The notes: generated from the sequence alone by a model not told the origin. Positions 7,922-15,955 are shown, numbered from the stretch's first letter. The stretch is 64,000 nt of DNA from Pseudomonadota bacterium (GCA_027488375.1 JAIYBW010000005.1:272297-336296), one strand, 5' to 3'. Program-made: numbers and translations.

Positions 7922-9058
7922 TTATTTTAATAATTCACGGGCCATCACCAATCGTTGGATTTGAGAAGTCCCTTCATAGATTTGGATTAATTTAGCATCA
8001 CGCATGAGTTTTTCCACTGGGTATTCTTTAGAATAACCATAGCCACCATAAATTTGTACTGCATCAGTGGTAATTTGCATACATGAGTCAGAGGCAAAAG
8101 CTTTGGCATAAGAAGCTACTTCAGTATTACGAACTCCCTGATCACAAAGCCAAGCGGATTTATAAACGAGTAAGCGGGCCGCCTCAATTTTCATCCCCAT
8201 TTCAGCAATCATGAATTGAATCGCTTGATGTTTGGCCAGAGGAACACCGAATTGATTTCTTTCTTTGGCATAATGAACTGAAAGATCCATCGCCCGTTGA
8301 GCTCCACCGAGAGCTGATGAAGCCACAAGAGGTCTTGAGTGATCGAGAGTGCTCATAGCAATATTCCAACCATCTCCGGGGTTCCCTAGCATATTTTCTT
8401 TAGGAACTTTGACATTATTAAAGCGAATTCCCCGAGTATCAGACGAGCGATGACCCATCTTATCTTCTTTCTTTCCAATTTCGATGCCAGAGGTTTTTGG
8501 ATCTACCACAACAGCAGAAATACCTTTGTGCTTGAGATTTGGATCAATTGTTCCGTACACAACAAAAAGATCGGCATATCCTGCATTGGTGATCCACATT
8601 TTCTCACCATTTACTATCCAGTGATCACCACCATCTTTAATTTGAGTTTTAATTCCTCCAGCATCAGAACCATTTCCTGGTTCTGTTAAGCAGAATGAGG
8701 CAATTTTGAATTCTTGAGTGAATGGTGTGAGGAAGCGCTTTTTCTGTTCATCACTACCACCAATAACGATAGGGAGAAGAGCAAGGTCATTGGCCATAAA
8801 AGAAGTATTCATGCCCATACAACCATAGGCGAGAGCTTCACCAATAATAACCCCATCAATAGAGCTAAAACCTGCTCCACCGTACTCAGCAGGAATACAG
8901 GCATTAATAAGACCAAGTTCCCAGGCCTTCTTAAAAATTTCAGTTGGAAATTTTCCATGCTCATCATATTCCTGAGCATGAGGAATCATTTCGTTCTTAG
9001 CAAATTTGAGGGCGAGTTCGCGGATCTCTCTTTGTTCCGCACTTAATGAAAAATCCAT
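7922..9058 (-). CDS. Acyl-CoA dehydrogenase (short-chain/butyryl type)
   Basis: A 378-residue FAD-dependent dehydrogenase making the alpha,beta-double bond of acyl-CoA. Visible signatures are FCLTEPGNGSDAGG, WITNAGYADLFVV and the C-terminal QIYGGYGYSKEYPVEKLMRD, followed by QIYEGTSQIQRLV, where the Glu of YEGT is the usual catalytic base. Size and order (acd-etfB-etfA) resemble short-chain or branched-chain acyl-CoA dehydrogenases; exact chain length cannot be read. IcmF about 17 kb away suggests a role in isobutyryl/butyryl-CoA metabolism. Confidence 0.93.
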   Translation of the reverse strand: MDFSLSAEQREIRELALKFAKNEMIPHAQEYDEHGKFPTEIFKKAWELGLINACIPAEYGGAGFSSIDGVIIGEALAYGCMGMNTSFMANDLALLPIVIGGSDEQKKRFLTPFTQEFKIASFCLTEPGNGSDAGGIKTQIKDGGDHWIVNGEKMWITNAGYADLFVVYGTIDPNLKHKGISAVVVDPKTSGIEIGKKEDKMGHRSSDTRGIRFNNVKVPKENMLGNPGDGWNIAMSTLDHSRPLVASSALGGAQRAMDLSVHYAKERNQFGVPLAKHQAIQFMIAEMGMKIEAARLLVYKSAWLCDQGVRNTEVASYAKAFASDSCMQITTDAVQIYGGYGYSKEYPVEKLMRDAKLIQIYEGTSQIQRLVMARELLK

Positions 9059-9079
9059 TTTCCAAATCCTTGGTCAATT

Positions 9080-9538
9080 TTAGACAGGGTAAGCTTCCAC
9101 ATGGAATGACCTAGGAATTGTAAAACATTTTTCAATTGTTTTAAAGAACGGCAACTCTTGAAGGGGGCGAATGACGAAACTTCGTTCAACCCAGCGGGGG
9201 TGGGGAATGATGACTAGTTTTGTGTGATGCGTTTCAAGATCCCAGAAAATGATATCCATATCAATAGTCCTTGGACCTCGTGAAATAGTTCTCAGGCGAC
9301 CCATTTCCTTTTCTGCCTGAAGAAGCCAAAGCATGACTTCATCAGGTTGAATGGTCGGGATTTTAAACTCTAAAACTTGATTAAAAAAATCAGGCTGGTT
9401 TTCATAATCAACGGCCTGAGACCTATAAATGCGACTGGCCGCTATAAGCTCAAACTTTGCAGAGAGGACATCTTTTGCCTGTTTTAAGTTTTCAAGGGGG
9501 GAATCTAGATTAGAACCTGTCGCAATTATCAGTGACAT
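9080..9538 (-). CDS. folK: 2-amino-4-hydroxy-6-hydroxymethyldihydropteridine pyrophosphokinase (HPPK)
   Basis: A 152-residue enzyme that transfers pyrophosphate from ATP to hydroxymethyl-dihydropterin in folate synthesis. The N-terminus IIATGSNLDSPLENL, the central AEKEMGRLRTISRGPRTIDM with the DMDI metal-binding acidic residues, and IPHPRWVERSFVIRPL are family hallmarks. The ATG overlaps the stop of the small lipoprotein gene upstream (TAATG), indicating coupling. It precedes the acyl-CoA dehydrogenase by 21 bases. Confidence 0.95.
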   Translation of the reverse strand: MSLIIATGSNLDSPLENLKQAKDVLSAKFELIAASRIYRSQAVDYENQPDFFNQVLEFKIPTIQPDEVMLWLLQAEKEMGRLRTISRGPRTIDMDIIFWDLETHHTKLVIIPHPRWVERSFVIRPLQELPFFKTIEKCFTIPRSFHVEAYPV

Positions 9539-9696
9539 TATTTTTTTATTTTCGTGTCGTCTAAAGGTTGCTGAGTCTTTATACCAGGGTAGTTATCAAG
9601 AACGCTGGGAAGATTTTGATCTTTTGGGGAGGATGGATCACCTTTAATTCCACAAGCGCTAATAAAGAAAATGAGAACTATGAATTTAAAATTCAA
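9538..9696 (-). CDS. Small LptM-like lipoprotein
   Basis: A 52-residue lipoprotein starting at TTG 9696, with AGGAT about 7 bases upstream. It overlaps the end of the preceding outer-membrane protein gene by 11 bases and shares TAATG with folK. The sequence is MNFKFIVLIFFISACGIKGD then a Pro/Asp-rich tail: a hydrophobic segment, a lipobox ending ISAC, and the CGIKGDP start typical of LptM (YifL)-type lipoproteins. In E. coli LptM supports LptD assembly in the outer membrane. The LptM link rests on the C-G-x-K-G-x-P pattern; the lipoprotein assignment is stronger. Confidence 0.75.
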   Translation of the reverse strand: MNFKFIVLIFFISACGIKGDPSSPKDQNLPSVLDNYPGIKTQQPLDDTKIKK

Positions 9697-10666
9697 TTGA
9701 AAATCCTAGGTTAATTACATCTGAACCAATATCAGTTTTTATAAACCAACCTGGCACGAGACGTCGCATGAGAGTCACGCCAAAAACAGCGCCAGATTTT
9801 TTTAGATCGTTGATCGCCGTTAACTCTTCCTCGTTCTGGCTGGCACTTGTGCCTTTTCCCGCATCGGGACTGGAAACGTTATAAGTTTGAAAGCCAATAT
9901 AGGGCATAATAAAAGTGTAAGCAGGTCCCTTTAAATTATATTTTAATCGCCCTACTATATGATTAACCAAAGTTTGCGCCTGTTCTGCTGGGTAATTATC
10001 TAAGAGGGCGCGACCGTAAACACCTTCAAGAAAATAATTATCAGTAAATTGATAGGCCCAAGAAACTCCAAACATCGTTTGCCTCATTTTGCCGCCACGA
10101 GATTGAATTTCATTAGCATCAAAATACGCTGCCGAAATTGAAACAACGTTATCTGGTTTAATGTGCCGATTTTTATTCTCTTCAATAATGCCCGCGCTAT
10201 CATCAACGACATCACCACTATAGAGATCTTCCTCCGACTTGATTCGATTCACAGCGGCTTCTTCTGATTTAACTTCTGGTTTTTTGCCAAAACTTGAATC
10301 ATCCCCACGGATGATTTGGACCTCTTGATTACGACGGAGTTTGGTCCATTGAGACATAGAATAGATTTTTAAGATTTTAATACCAACTTGACCTTGATGG
10401 ACTTTTCCTACGACGGCCCTGGCCGCAAGTTTATTTTCGAGGGCAAGAGAAATAAAATCACCCGGTCCAAGCAGCTGGTTATTATTTGTAAGAATAAAAA
10501 TTTTCTTAGAGTTGGAAATAATTTTTATTGTTTCTTGAAAAGAATTGCCCTCAGAATTGGCGCCCATAGAAAGGTTCGCATCATCAACTAAGGACTGCGC
10601 CCAAATTTGATTGGATAATCCAAGACATAGGAAGAGGTAAATAATTTTAAATTGAAGTAATTTCAT
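9686..10666 (-). CDS. Outer-membrane beta-barrel protein with periplasmic N-terminal domain
   Basis: A 326-residue exported protein. The signal peptide is about residues 1-24, ending IWAQS. Residues 40-115 form a beta-rich domain with a basic patch near TKLRRNQEVQIIRG; 120-165 is a charged linker. From about 170 alternating strands (SISAAYFDANEIQSRGGKM, FGVSWAYQFTDNYFLEGVYG, AYTFIMPYIGFQTYNV) end in a terminal aromatic residue, INLGFSIEF, as in beta-barrels recognised by BamA. Family not recognised. It heads the minus-strand run that continues through the LptM-like lipoprotein to etfA. Confidence 0.75.
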   Translation of the reverse strand: MKLLQFKIIYLFLCLGLSNQIWAQSLVDDANLSMGANSEGNSFQETIKIISNSKKIFILTNNNQLLGPGDFISLALENKLAARAVVGKVHQGQVGIKILKIYSMSQWTKLRRNQEVQIIRGDDSSFGKKPEVKSEEAAVNRIKSEEDLYSGDVVDDSAGIIEENKNRHIKPDNVVSISAAYFDANEIQSRGGKMRQTMFGVSWAYQFTDNYFLEGVYGRALLDNYPAEQAQTLVNHIVGRLKYNLKGPAYTFIMPYIGFQTYNVSSPDAGKGTSASQNEEELTAINDLKKSGAVFGVTLMRRLVPGWFIKTDIGSDVINLGFSIEF

Positions 10667-10725
10667 CTTTTAAATCATTCTAAGTAATTAACCCAATAAC
10701 TTCAATCGACTGAAGAAAAATAAAA

Positions 10726-10737
10726 AATTGATCAATT
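10726..10737. promoter_or_regulatory. 12-bp perfect palindrome, candidate operator
   Basis: AATTGATCAATT is fully palindromic and lies in the divergent intergenic region between the outer-membrane protein gene and the deoxynucleoside kinase gene, where promoters for both must lie. A regulator is not known. Confidence 0.35.
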
Positions 10738-10798
10738 GAGTCAAGATTTGTGGCATGATTCATAATAACATTTTCCCATGCAAATTCAGGAGAAACCC

Positions 10799-11473
10799 AT
10801 GTCAGATATGGCCTACCAGCGCCTCACAAGTTCAACTAACCCCATGTTTGTTGTGGTGGCCGGAAATATTGGAAGTGGTAAAACAACTCTCACTAAAAAA
10901 CTTTCTGAAAAATTAGGCTGGAAGCCTCACTATGAGTCTGTCCAAGATAACCCTTACCTTGCTGATTTTTACAAAGATATGGATCGTTGGTCATTTCCTT
11001 TGCAAGTCTATTTCCTTACTCACAGGTTTAATACTCATAAGTATATTGAAACGGCTCCAGCTTCATCAGTTCAGGACCGCTCAATTTATGAGGATGCAAA
11101 TATTTTTGCTCGCGCCCTATTTGAGCAAGGCAAACTGGACGCAAGAGATTATGAAAACTACCGAACTCTTTATGAGTCGATGATTCAATACTTGAATCCG
11201 CCAACCCTAATGATCTTTTTAAGACGATCAGTTCCGAAACTTATTGAGCGGATTCAACTTCGTGGTAGAGATTATGAGCAGGCCATTCCCGTGGACTATC
11301 TCACCAGCCTCAATAACTACTATGATGATTGGTACGCTAATTATAATTTAGGGAAGTCCTTAATTGTGGATACCGATGAGTTAGATTTCTTAGATAATGA
11401 AGAGCATTTTGATCGGCTAGTTAAACGTATCTGGGATTCAATTGACCAAAAAGATATGTTTTTTTATTTTTAA
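10799..11473 (+). CDS. Deoxynucleoside kinase (deoxyadenosine/deoxyguanosine type)
   Basis: A 224-residue nucleoside salvage kinase phosphorylating a deoxynucleoside with ATP. The P-loop GNIGSGKTTL begins near residue 22. SVQDRSIYEDANIFA holds the DRS motif of dCK/dGK-like kinases, and RRSVPKLIERIQLRGRDYE is the lid. ATG 10799 is chosen because AGGAG lies six bases upstream; the frame extends 7 codons further. Substrate preference among deoxyadenosine, deoxyguanosine and deoxycytidine cannot be told. Confidence 0.92.
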   Translation: MSDMAYQRLTSSTNPMFVVVAGNIGSGKTTLTKKLSEKLGWKPHYESVQDNPYLADFYKDMDRWSFPLQVYFLTHRFNTHKYIETAPASSVQDRSIYEDANIFARALFEQGKLDARDYENYRTLYESMIQYLNPPTLMIFLRRSVPKLIERIQLRGRDYEQAIPVDYLTSLNNYYDDWYANYNLGKSLIVDTDELDFLDNEEHFDRLVKRIWDSIDQKDMFFYF

Positions 11474-11516
11474 CTAGTTAGCGCAATTTTTTCCACCTCC
11501 CAAAAAATTCCAAGTG

Positions 11517-11522
11517 TATAAT
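11517..11522 (+). promoter_or_regulatory. Sigma-70 -10 element for the LysM lipoprotein gene
   Basis: TATAAT preceded directly by TG, 35 bases before ATG 11558. No convincing -35 hexamer is seen at 16-18 bases. Confidence 0.45.
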
Positions 11523-11557
11523 ACACTCTAGATACGTGTCATTATCAGGGAGTGATT

Positions 11558-12223
11558 ATGAAGCTAATACCAATGATGGTTTTTTTGCTCTTGGGCCTTG
11601 TCGGTTGCTCAGGTTCAAAATCAGCACAAGATGTGAGTCAAGAGACTCCACAAGTTGAATTATCCGACGCCGATGAATTTGTAGAAAATCCAAATGAATC
11701 ACCATCGACTGAGCCAACTGAGATGGCTGCCTCAGAAGGAGCTCCGGCCGAAGCACCAGTTATGAGTGATGCTCCAGTGGTTGAAGAAGTAAATAATATT
11801 TCAAATGAATCAACTCCAGTCATATCTGAAGTGTCTGCTGGTGGTGAAAAAACTTACCAGGTTCAAAAAAATGAAACACTCATGATGGTAGCTTTTAAAC
11901 TTTATGGGGATTACTCAAAGTGGAAAGAGCTCGCTAGTCAAAATAGTAATGTGCTGAATGGGTCAACGACTGTGAGAGCAGGTACGACTCTAAAATATAC
12001 AGCGCCTGCACAAGATTTTGTTTGGAATCCAGAAGGATTACCATATCTGATCAGAACTGGTGATACATTAGGTACGATTTCGACTTCAGTTTATCAAACA
12101 TCTAAAAAATGGAAGATTATCTGGAATAATAACAAACCACTTATTCGTGATCCAAATAAGATCTTTGCTGGATTTACCCTCTATTATTTAGAAAATGGTC
12201 GTGACGTCGCTTCTGAAATATAA
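11558..12223 (+). CDS. LysM-domain lipoprotein
   Basis: A 221-residue envelope lipoprotein. Residues 1-18 are a lipoprotein signal ending LLGLVGC; an acidic, Pro/Ser-rich linker runs to about 98. Two LysM-like units follow: TYQVQKNETLMMVAFKLYGD through GTTLKYTAP, and PYLIRTGDTLGTISTSVYQ through FAGFTLYYLE. LysM repeats bind GlcNAc-containing peptidoglycan, so the protein probably tethers the outer membrane to the wall. GGGAG five bases before ATG 11558 sets the start. A hairpin terminator follows. Confidence 0.87.
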   Translation: MKLIPMMVFLLLGLVGCSGSKSAQDVSQETPQVELSDADEFVENPNESPSTEPTEMAASEGAPAEAPVMSDAPVVEEVNNISNESTPVISEVSAGGEKTYQVQKNETLMMVAFKLYGDYSKWKELASQNSNVLNGSTTVRAGTTLKYTAPAQDFVWNPEGLPYLIRTGDTLGTISTSVYQTSKKWKIIWNNNKPLIRDPNKIFAGFTLYYLENGRDVASEI

Positions 12224-12245
12224 AATTTTTAATCATACCCCTTTG

Positions 12246-12275
12246 AAACCCTCGCTTATGGCGGGGGTTTTATAT
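12246..12275 (+). terminator. Terminator-like hairpin overlapping the next gene's start
   Basis: Stem 12246-12255 (AAACCCTCGC) pairs with 12261-12270 (GCGGGGGTTT), ten pairs including one G-T, loop TTATG, followed by TATATTTT. It looks like a terminator for the LysM gene, yet the best start codon of the next gene (ATG 12258) is in its loop. Confidence 0.6.
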
Positions 12276-13040
12276 TTTGGATTAGTCCTTGTTTATTCTT
12301 CGTGCTCAAGTTTTACGATACCCTTTACGGGACAATCAAAAAAATCCCTAGATAATGGTTATCGCTCAATGAGTCCCGATGATTTTCAAGACCAATTCTA
12401 TGCCCTCAAGGAAGTTTTGCTTCAAAACTCAGACGTTAAAGTTTTAAGACTCGAAAAAGCGAACACAACTTATCTTGAAAAGCTTATTGCAGACATTATT
12501 AATAATAATGAGATATTTTTTAAAAAATTAAAGAATGGGAAAATAACAGTATTAAATACCGAAACACCTATTCATTTTTCACTTCCGAGAGGAGAGGTAT
12601 TTCTTTCTCGGGGATTGATCACAAAATATTTAAAAAATGAAAGTATGCTTGCGAGTGTGATAAGTTTTGAGTTGGTAAAAAGCGAGAGAATACTTTATCC
12701 AAAGCAAACAATCATACCGACTGGTCACATGACGATAGAAAGGATTATGAGTCTTAATAGGTTAGGACTGGCCGAAAAGATGGAGGTTCATAAATGGGCC
12801 CATCATATCTCAATGAGAAGTGGCTTTAGTGGAGAATACTATCTTTCTTGGTTACAAGTCCAGAATAGAAATACGGCAGATTTTCTATTTCAAGTGGCCG
12901 ATCCTAATCAATTAACGAGAGAAGAATCACTTTTTAAAAGCTTTATTATTAAGAATGGCACTGAAGAACAAGTGATCTCGAGAAAAACATCTACAAAAAA
13001 CTTTTATTCATTAATAAATCGGTTAAGGGAAAATATATGA
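12258..13040 (+). CDS. Lipoprotein with degenerate M48 metallopeptidase fold
   Basis: About 260 residues beginning with a lipoprotein-like signal ending VYSSCSS. The central part resembles BepA/YfgC-type M48 peptidases: IHFSLPRGEVFLSRGLITKY corresponds to the family's NAFALPGGYIFVTRGLL region, and EKMEVHKWAHHISMRSGFSG to the E-x-x-A-D helix region. The segment that should carry HExxH reads SVISFELVKSERI, so both zinc histidines are missing. It is therefore probably a pseudo-protease. The start is uncertain: ATG 12258 lies in a hairpin loop without a Shine-Dalgarno, while the frame is open from 12195. It overlaps amgK by ATGA. The M48 link is by eye and needs a profile search. Confidence 0.6.
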   Translation: MAGVLYFGLVLVYSSCSSFTIPFTGQSKKSLDNGYRSMSPDDFQDQFYALKEVLLQNSDVKVLRLEKANTTYLEKLIADIINNNEIFFKKLKNGKITVLNTETPIHFSLPRGEVFLSRGLITKYLKNESMLASVISFELVKSERILYPKQTIIPTGHMTIERIMSLNRLGLAEKMEVHKWAHHISMRSGFSGEYYLSWLQVQNRNTADFLFQVADPNQLTREESLFKSFIIKNGTEEQVISRKTSTKNFYSLINRLRENI

Positions 13041-14068
13041 AGCCAGAGCAGTCTGAGCGTTTTTACATTGAAGAGCTTTTTAATAAAACACAGGATAAGA
13101 ATATTCTTGCCACAGAAAAGCTTGAAGAGGTGGATAAATTAACTGGTGATGCCTCTACTCGGCGATACTATCGTATTTTTACCGATAAAAAAAGTTACGT
13201 GGTTTGCCTTGATAATCCTTTTAACGAAGACGTGGATAAGCATCCTTTTCTTGGTGTTCAGCAATTTTTGGAGAAAAATAATATCCGAGTGCCATCCATT
13301 TTGGATCATAATTTATCTCGTGGTTATCTGCTAGAAGAGGATCTAGGAAATGAAACACTCCTGCAGTACCTCTCAGGATTGAAAACAAAAGAAGAAGAGT
13401 TTCAAGTTTATAAAGTTGTGATCGACCAGCTTTTAGAGCTTCACCGTATATCGCCTCAAAATGTTCACAACTCTCACCTTTTTCAATTAAAGTTTGACCA
13501 TACTAAATTCATGGATGAAACAAGGTTTACTTTTAAATACTTTTTTAATTTTTTTAATAAATGTCAGGATGAGGTTTTAATTAAAAATTTAGAAGATCTC
13601 TTTGACCCTATTATGCAAAGACTTGCCTCACAAAAAATGGTGATCACGCATCGTGATTTTCACTCACGAAATGTCATGGTCAAAGATGGACAGTTCATTT
13701 TTATTGATTTTCAGGATGCCCGCTGGGGTGTTCCTCAATATGACCTCGTTTCTCTTCTAGAAGATTGTTATTACGATATTCATGAAGAAAATAGGCAAAG
13801 ATTGAAGCGTTACTATTTTGAAAACCTAGATCCCGCGATTCATGGACAAAAAAATTATGAGCAATTTGAAGCTCTCTATGATGACATGACAATTCAAAGA
13901 GTTTTCAAAGCCGTCGGAAGTTTTTGTTATATTTATAATTGGCGAAAAGATGATCGTTATTTGAAATATATTGGGTTTGCCATGGAAAAAATCCGCCGAG
14001 TGATGATGGATAAACCTGTATATGCAGAACTCAAAATTAAGCTTTTTCAAAATTACTATGCAAATTGA
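13037..14068 (+). CDS. amgK: Anomeric N-acetylmuramate/N-acetylglucosamine kinase (AmgK type)
   Basis: A 343-residue kinase of the aminoglycoside phosphotransferase fold. GDASTRRYYRI and FLEKNNIRVPSILDHNLSRGYLLEEDLG match the N-lobe of AmgK-type proteins; VITHRDFHSRNVMV holds the catalytic Asp and FIDFQDARWG the metal-binding Asp. In Pseudomonas, AmgK phosphorylates MurNAc and GlcNAc at C1 for direct return to UDP-MurNAc. The next gene, overlapping by 11 bases, encodes the matching MurU-type transferase, which supports the assignment over a generic phosphotransferase. Confidence 0.88.
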   Translation: MKPEQSERFYIEELFNKTQDKNILATEKLEEVDKLTGDASTRRYYRIFTDKKSYVVCLDNPFNEDVDKHPFLGVQQFLEKNNIRVPSILDHNLSRGYLLEEDLGNETLLQYLSGLKTKEEEFQVYKVVIDQLLELHRISPQNVHNSHLFQLKFDHTKFMDETRFTFKYFFNFFNKCQDEVLIKNLEDLFDPIMQRLASQKMVITHRDFHSRNVMVKDGQFIFIDFQDARWGVPQYDLVSLLEDCYYDIHEENRQRLKRYYFENLDPAIHGQKNYEQFEALYDDMTIQRVFKAVGSFCYIYNWRKDDRYLKYIGFAMEKIRRVMMDKPVYAELKIKLFQNYYAN

Positions 14069-15017
14069 TCATTGTTTAATTCTGGCCGCTGGATTTGGCA
14101 CCAGAATGGGGGTCATTGGGCAGCAGTTGCCAAAAGTTTTATGGCCTGTTTTTGAAAAAAGTCTGCTGGAGCTCCAAGTTGCTTACGCCCGTTCATTGGG
14201 AGTAAAAAAAATCTACATCAATCTTCATTACATGGGCGAAGTCATTGAGGAATATTGCAAAAATAAAACTGCTTTCGAGGACGTAATATTTCTTTGGGAA
14301 AAACCTGAGATTTTAGATATTGGTGGAGCAATCCATCAGCTCGCCTCGAGACCTGATGTTAAGTATAAAGGAAAACTTTTAGTCCTTAACGCTGACCAAT
14401 TCTTTTATCTTTCAAAAGATCAAATATTTAAACTTATTCAAAATTATCAGAATCCTAAATGTCTTCTTTTTAATTATTGGGTTAATAGTGACCATGGTTA
14501 CAATGCCATCGAAGTTGATGAAAAAAGACACATGAAATCAATTATTAAAAATAAAGATATACCCAAAGGGACTCGTATAGAGACCTACACGGGAATTTCC
14601 TATATTGATCTGAATCAATTAGTGCCCGTTCCTGGAGTAAGCTCTTTTTTTGAAAGTGTTTGCCTCTATAAGAAAGATTCGATACCAACTGTTCTCTTAG
14701 AAAATGTGGATTATTGGGATTTTGGAACGCTTCAGAGATATTGGGATACATGTTTCAGTATTCTAAAAACCTACCGTGATTTTTCTAATCATCCTTTTTT
14801 GCGTTTTTTGGTTTCTAATTATTCGCTTAAGACATGGAAAATTGACTTGAATAAATTGTCCTATCATTCCGCCACGCCTTCGGTCATTAATTTAGGCTCA
14901 GAAAAATTAGTGGATGATCTCAATGAATGTATCGTTCTGAATGATTTAACTGAGAAAATTCATAAACGTGCTGGAAAATCAGTATGGTGGAGAGGTATTT
15001 GTGAAGATCTTAAGTGA
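14058..15017 (+). CDS. murU: MurNAc-1-phosphate uridylyltransferase-like nucleotidyltransferase
   Basis: A 319-residue sugar-phosphate nucleotidyltransferase. CLILAAGFGTRMG is the nucleotide-binding loop and LPKVLWPVF the family's PKxLxPV motif; LLVLNADQFF carries the metal-binding Asp, and VDYWDFGTLQRYWD the late conserved WxDxGT-like site. MurU makes UDP-MurNAc from MurNAc-1-P, bypassing de novo steps and fosfomycin-sensitive MurA. The C-terminus runs about 70 residues beyond the usual MurU core. ATG 14058 overlaps amgK by 11 bases. The 3' end overlaps the convergent ferredoxin gene by 8 bases. Confidence 0.85.
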   Translation: MQIDHCLILAAGFGTRMGVIGQQLPKVLWPVFEKSLLELQVAYARSLGVKKIYINLHYMGEVIEEYCKNKTAFEDVIFLWEKPEILDIGGAIHQLASRPDVKYKGKLLVLNADQFFYLSKDQIFKLIQNYQNPKCLLFNYWVNSDHGYNAIEVDEKRHMKSIIKNKDIPKGTRIETYTGISYIDLNQLVPVPGVSSFFESVCLYKKDSIPTVLLENVDYWDFGTLQRYWDTCFSILKTYRDFSNHPFLRFLVSNYSLKTWKIDLNKLSYHSATPSVINLGSEKLVDDLNECIVLNDLTEKIHKRAGKSVWWRGICEDLK

Positions 15018-15198
15018 CAGCTACTTCTTTAATACAATCAACGGGACAGATTTCAATACAAAGACCACAATTGGTGCAACTCCAATGATCGATGAAATAC
15101 TCTTTACCATCCGTGATAACAGCATGCTCAGGGCAGATAAGTCTACAGCTATCGCAGCTGATACAAAGAGAAGATATTTCAAGTTGGATGTTTCCCAT
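15010..15198 (-). CDS. Small 2[4Fe-4S] ferredoxin
   Basis: A 62-residue bacterial ferredoxin with two CxxCxxCxxxCP sets, CISCDSCRLICP and CTNCGLCIEICP, enough for two 4Fe-4S clusters. The frame is open to 15243, but the homologous region begins at ATG 15198, and a TATAAT element ends 7 bases before it. Transcription would begin at or next to this ATG, so the mRNA may be leaderless; no Shine-Dalgarno is present. It overlaps murU by 8 bases tail to tail. Redox partner unknown. Confidence 0.85.
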   Translation of the reverse strand: MGNIQLEISSLCISCDSCRLICPEHAVITDGKEYFIDHWSCTNCGLCIEICPVDCIKEVAVT

Positions 15199-15204
15199 AA
15201 ACAT

Positions 15205-15232
15205 ATTATAGGCAATAACTAAAATGGAACAA
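15205..15232 (-). promoter_or_regulatory. Promoter of the ferredoxin gene, possibly leaderless
   Basis: Minus-strand TATAAT at 15210-15205 with TTGTTC at 15232-15227, spacer 16. It lies over the start of the divergent PilZ-like gene. The expected start site is at about 15198, the A of the ferredoxin ATG. Confidence 0.5.
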
Positions 15233-15955
15233 TTAAAAGTCATTAAGAAAGATGTTCTTGTCCTTAATATTATAATCTACCTTCTCCTCTCCTTTGCCTT
15301 TCTTTATCTGCAGTATGCCTATCGTTATCACATTTCTCCTTTCTCGGTGGTCTATCTCAAAAAGAGTTTTGAATTATTTTGGTATGTTATTTTACCCCTG
15401 ATTATTTCTGGGTGGATGATTTGGAAGTTAAATGAGAAGGCAGTCTATTTTTTTAATTTTTGTATTTTTCTTGTGAGCTTCAAGGTTATTGAGGGCGTTT
15501 TTATAGAATTTAATAAAATTATTGTGATAGCTCTCTTCTTTTATTTAGTTATTTCATACTTTCTTTATCAGTTATTAAAAGAGTATCGGGGCCTTGCTAG
15601 TTTAAATGCTGGCTATTCCCAAGATGATTTGTTTGATCCCATTTTGAAACAAATTCCCTGTTCTTATAGAACAGATCAAGCCGAAGTTTCTGGTTTTTTA
15701 ACCAATTGGGATGAGGAAGGGTGTTTTATTTACATAAACTCACCTTTAGCTGTCATTCCCAAAGAGGGCAAAATATTGGTCCAATTTAAGGGGAGAGATT
15801 TCACTCAAGATGGGGAAGTTGTTGCTCACTCTAGGGATTTGCAAGGTCTTGGCATAAAATTTAGCAAGAGCTCGAAATCTCTTAATTCGTTTAATTGGAC
15901 AGAATTTAATGAGCTTGTGGATGAACTGGGATTTAAACCGGAAAGATTGAAATGA
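15224..15955 (+). CDS. Membrane protein with C-terminal PilZ-like domain
   Basis: A 243-residue protein. Residues 10-120 hold three or four hydrophobic segments, among them LNIIIYLLLSFAFLYLQYAY and YVILPLIISGWMIW. Residues about 140-225 resemble a PilZ domain: VSGFLTNWDEEGCFIYI matches the D/N-x-S-x-x-G strand turn, then QFKGRDFTQDGEVVAHSRD and GLGIKFSK. The usual RxxxR c-di-GMP arm is not seen, so ligand binding is doubtful. It overlaps the following lipoprotein gene by ATGA. The promoter of the divergent ferredoxin covers its first codons. Confidence 0.65.
   Translation: MEQLKVIKKDVLVLNIIIYLLLSFAFLYLQYAYRYHISPFSVVYLKKSFELFWYVILPLIISGWMIWKLNEKAVYFFNFCIFLVSFKVIEGVFIEFNKIIVIALFFYLVISYFLYQLLKEYRGLASLNAGYSQDDLFDPILKQIPCSYRTDQAEVSGFLTNWDEEGCFIYINSPLAVIPKEGKILVQFKGRDFTQDGEVVAHSRDLQGLGIKFSKSSKSLNSFNWTEFNELVDELGFKPERLK

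Noticed and set aside
15021..15215. Alternative minus-strand frame over the ferredoxin gene
   Set aside because: The overlapping frame with eight ordered cysteines is clearly the coding one.
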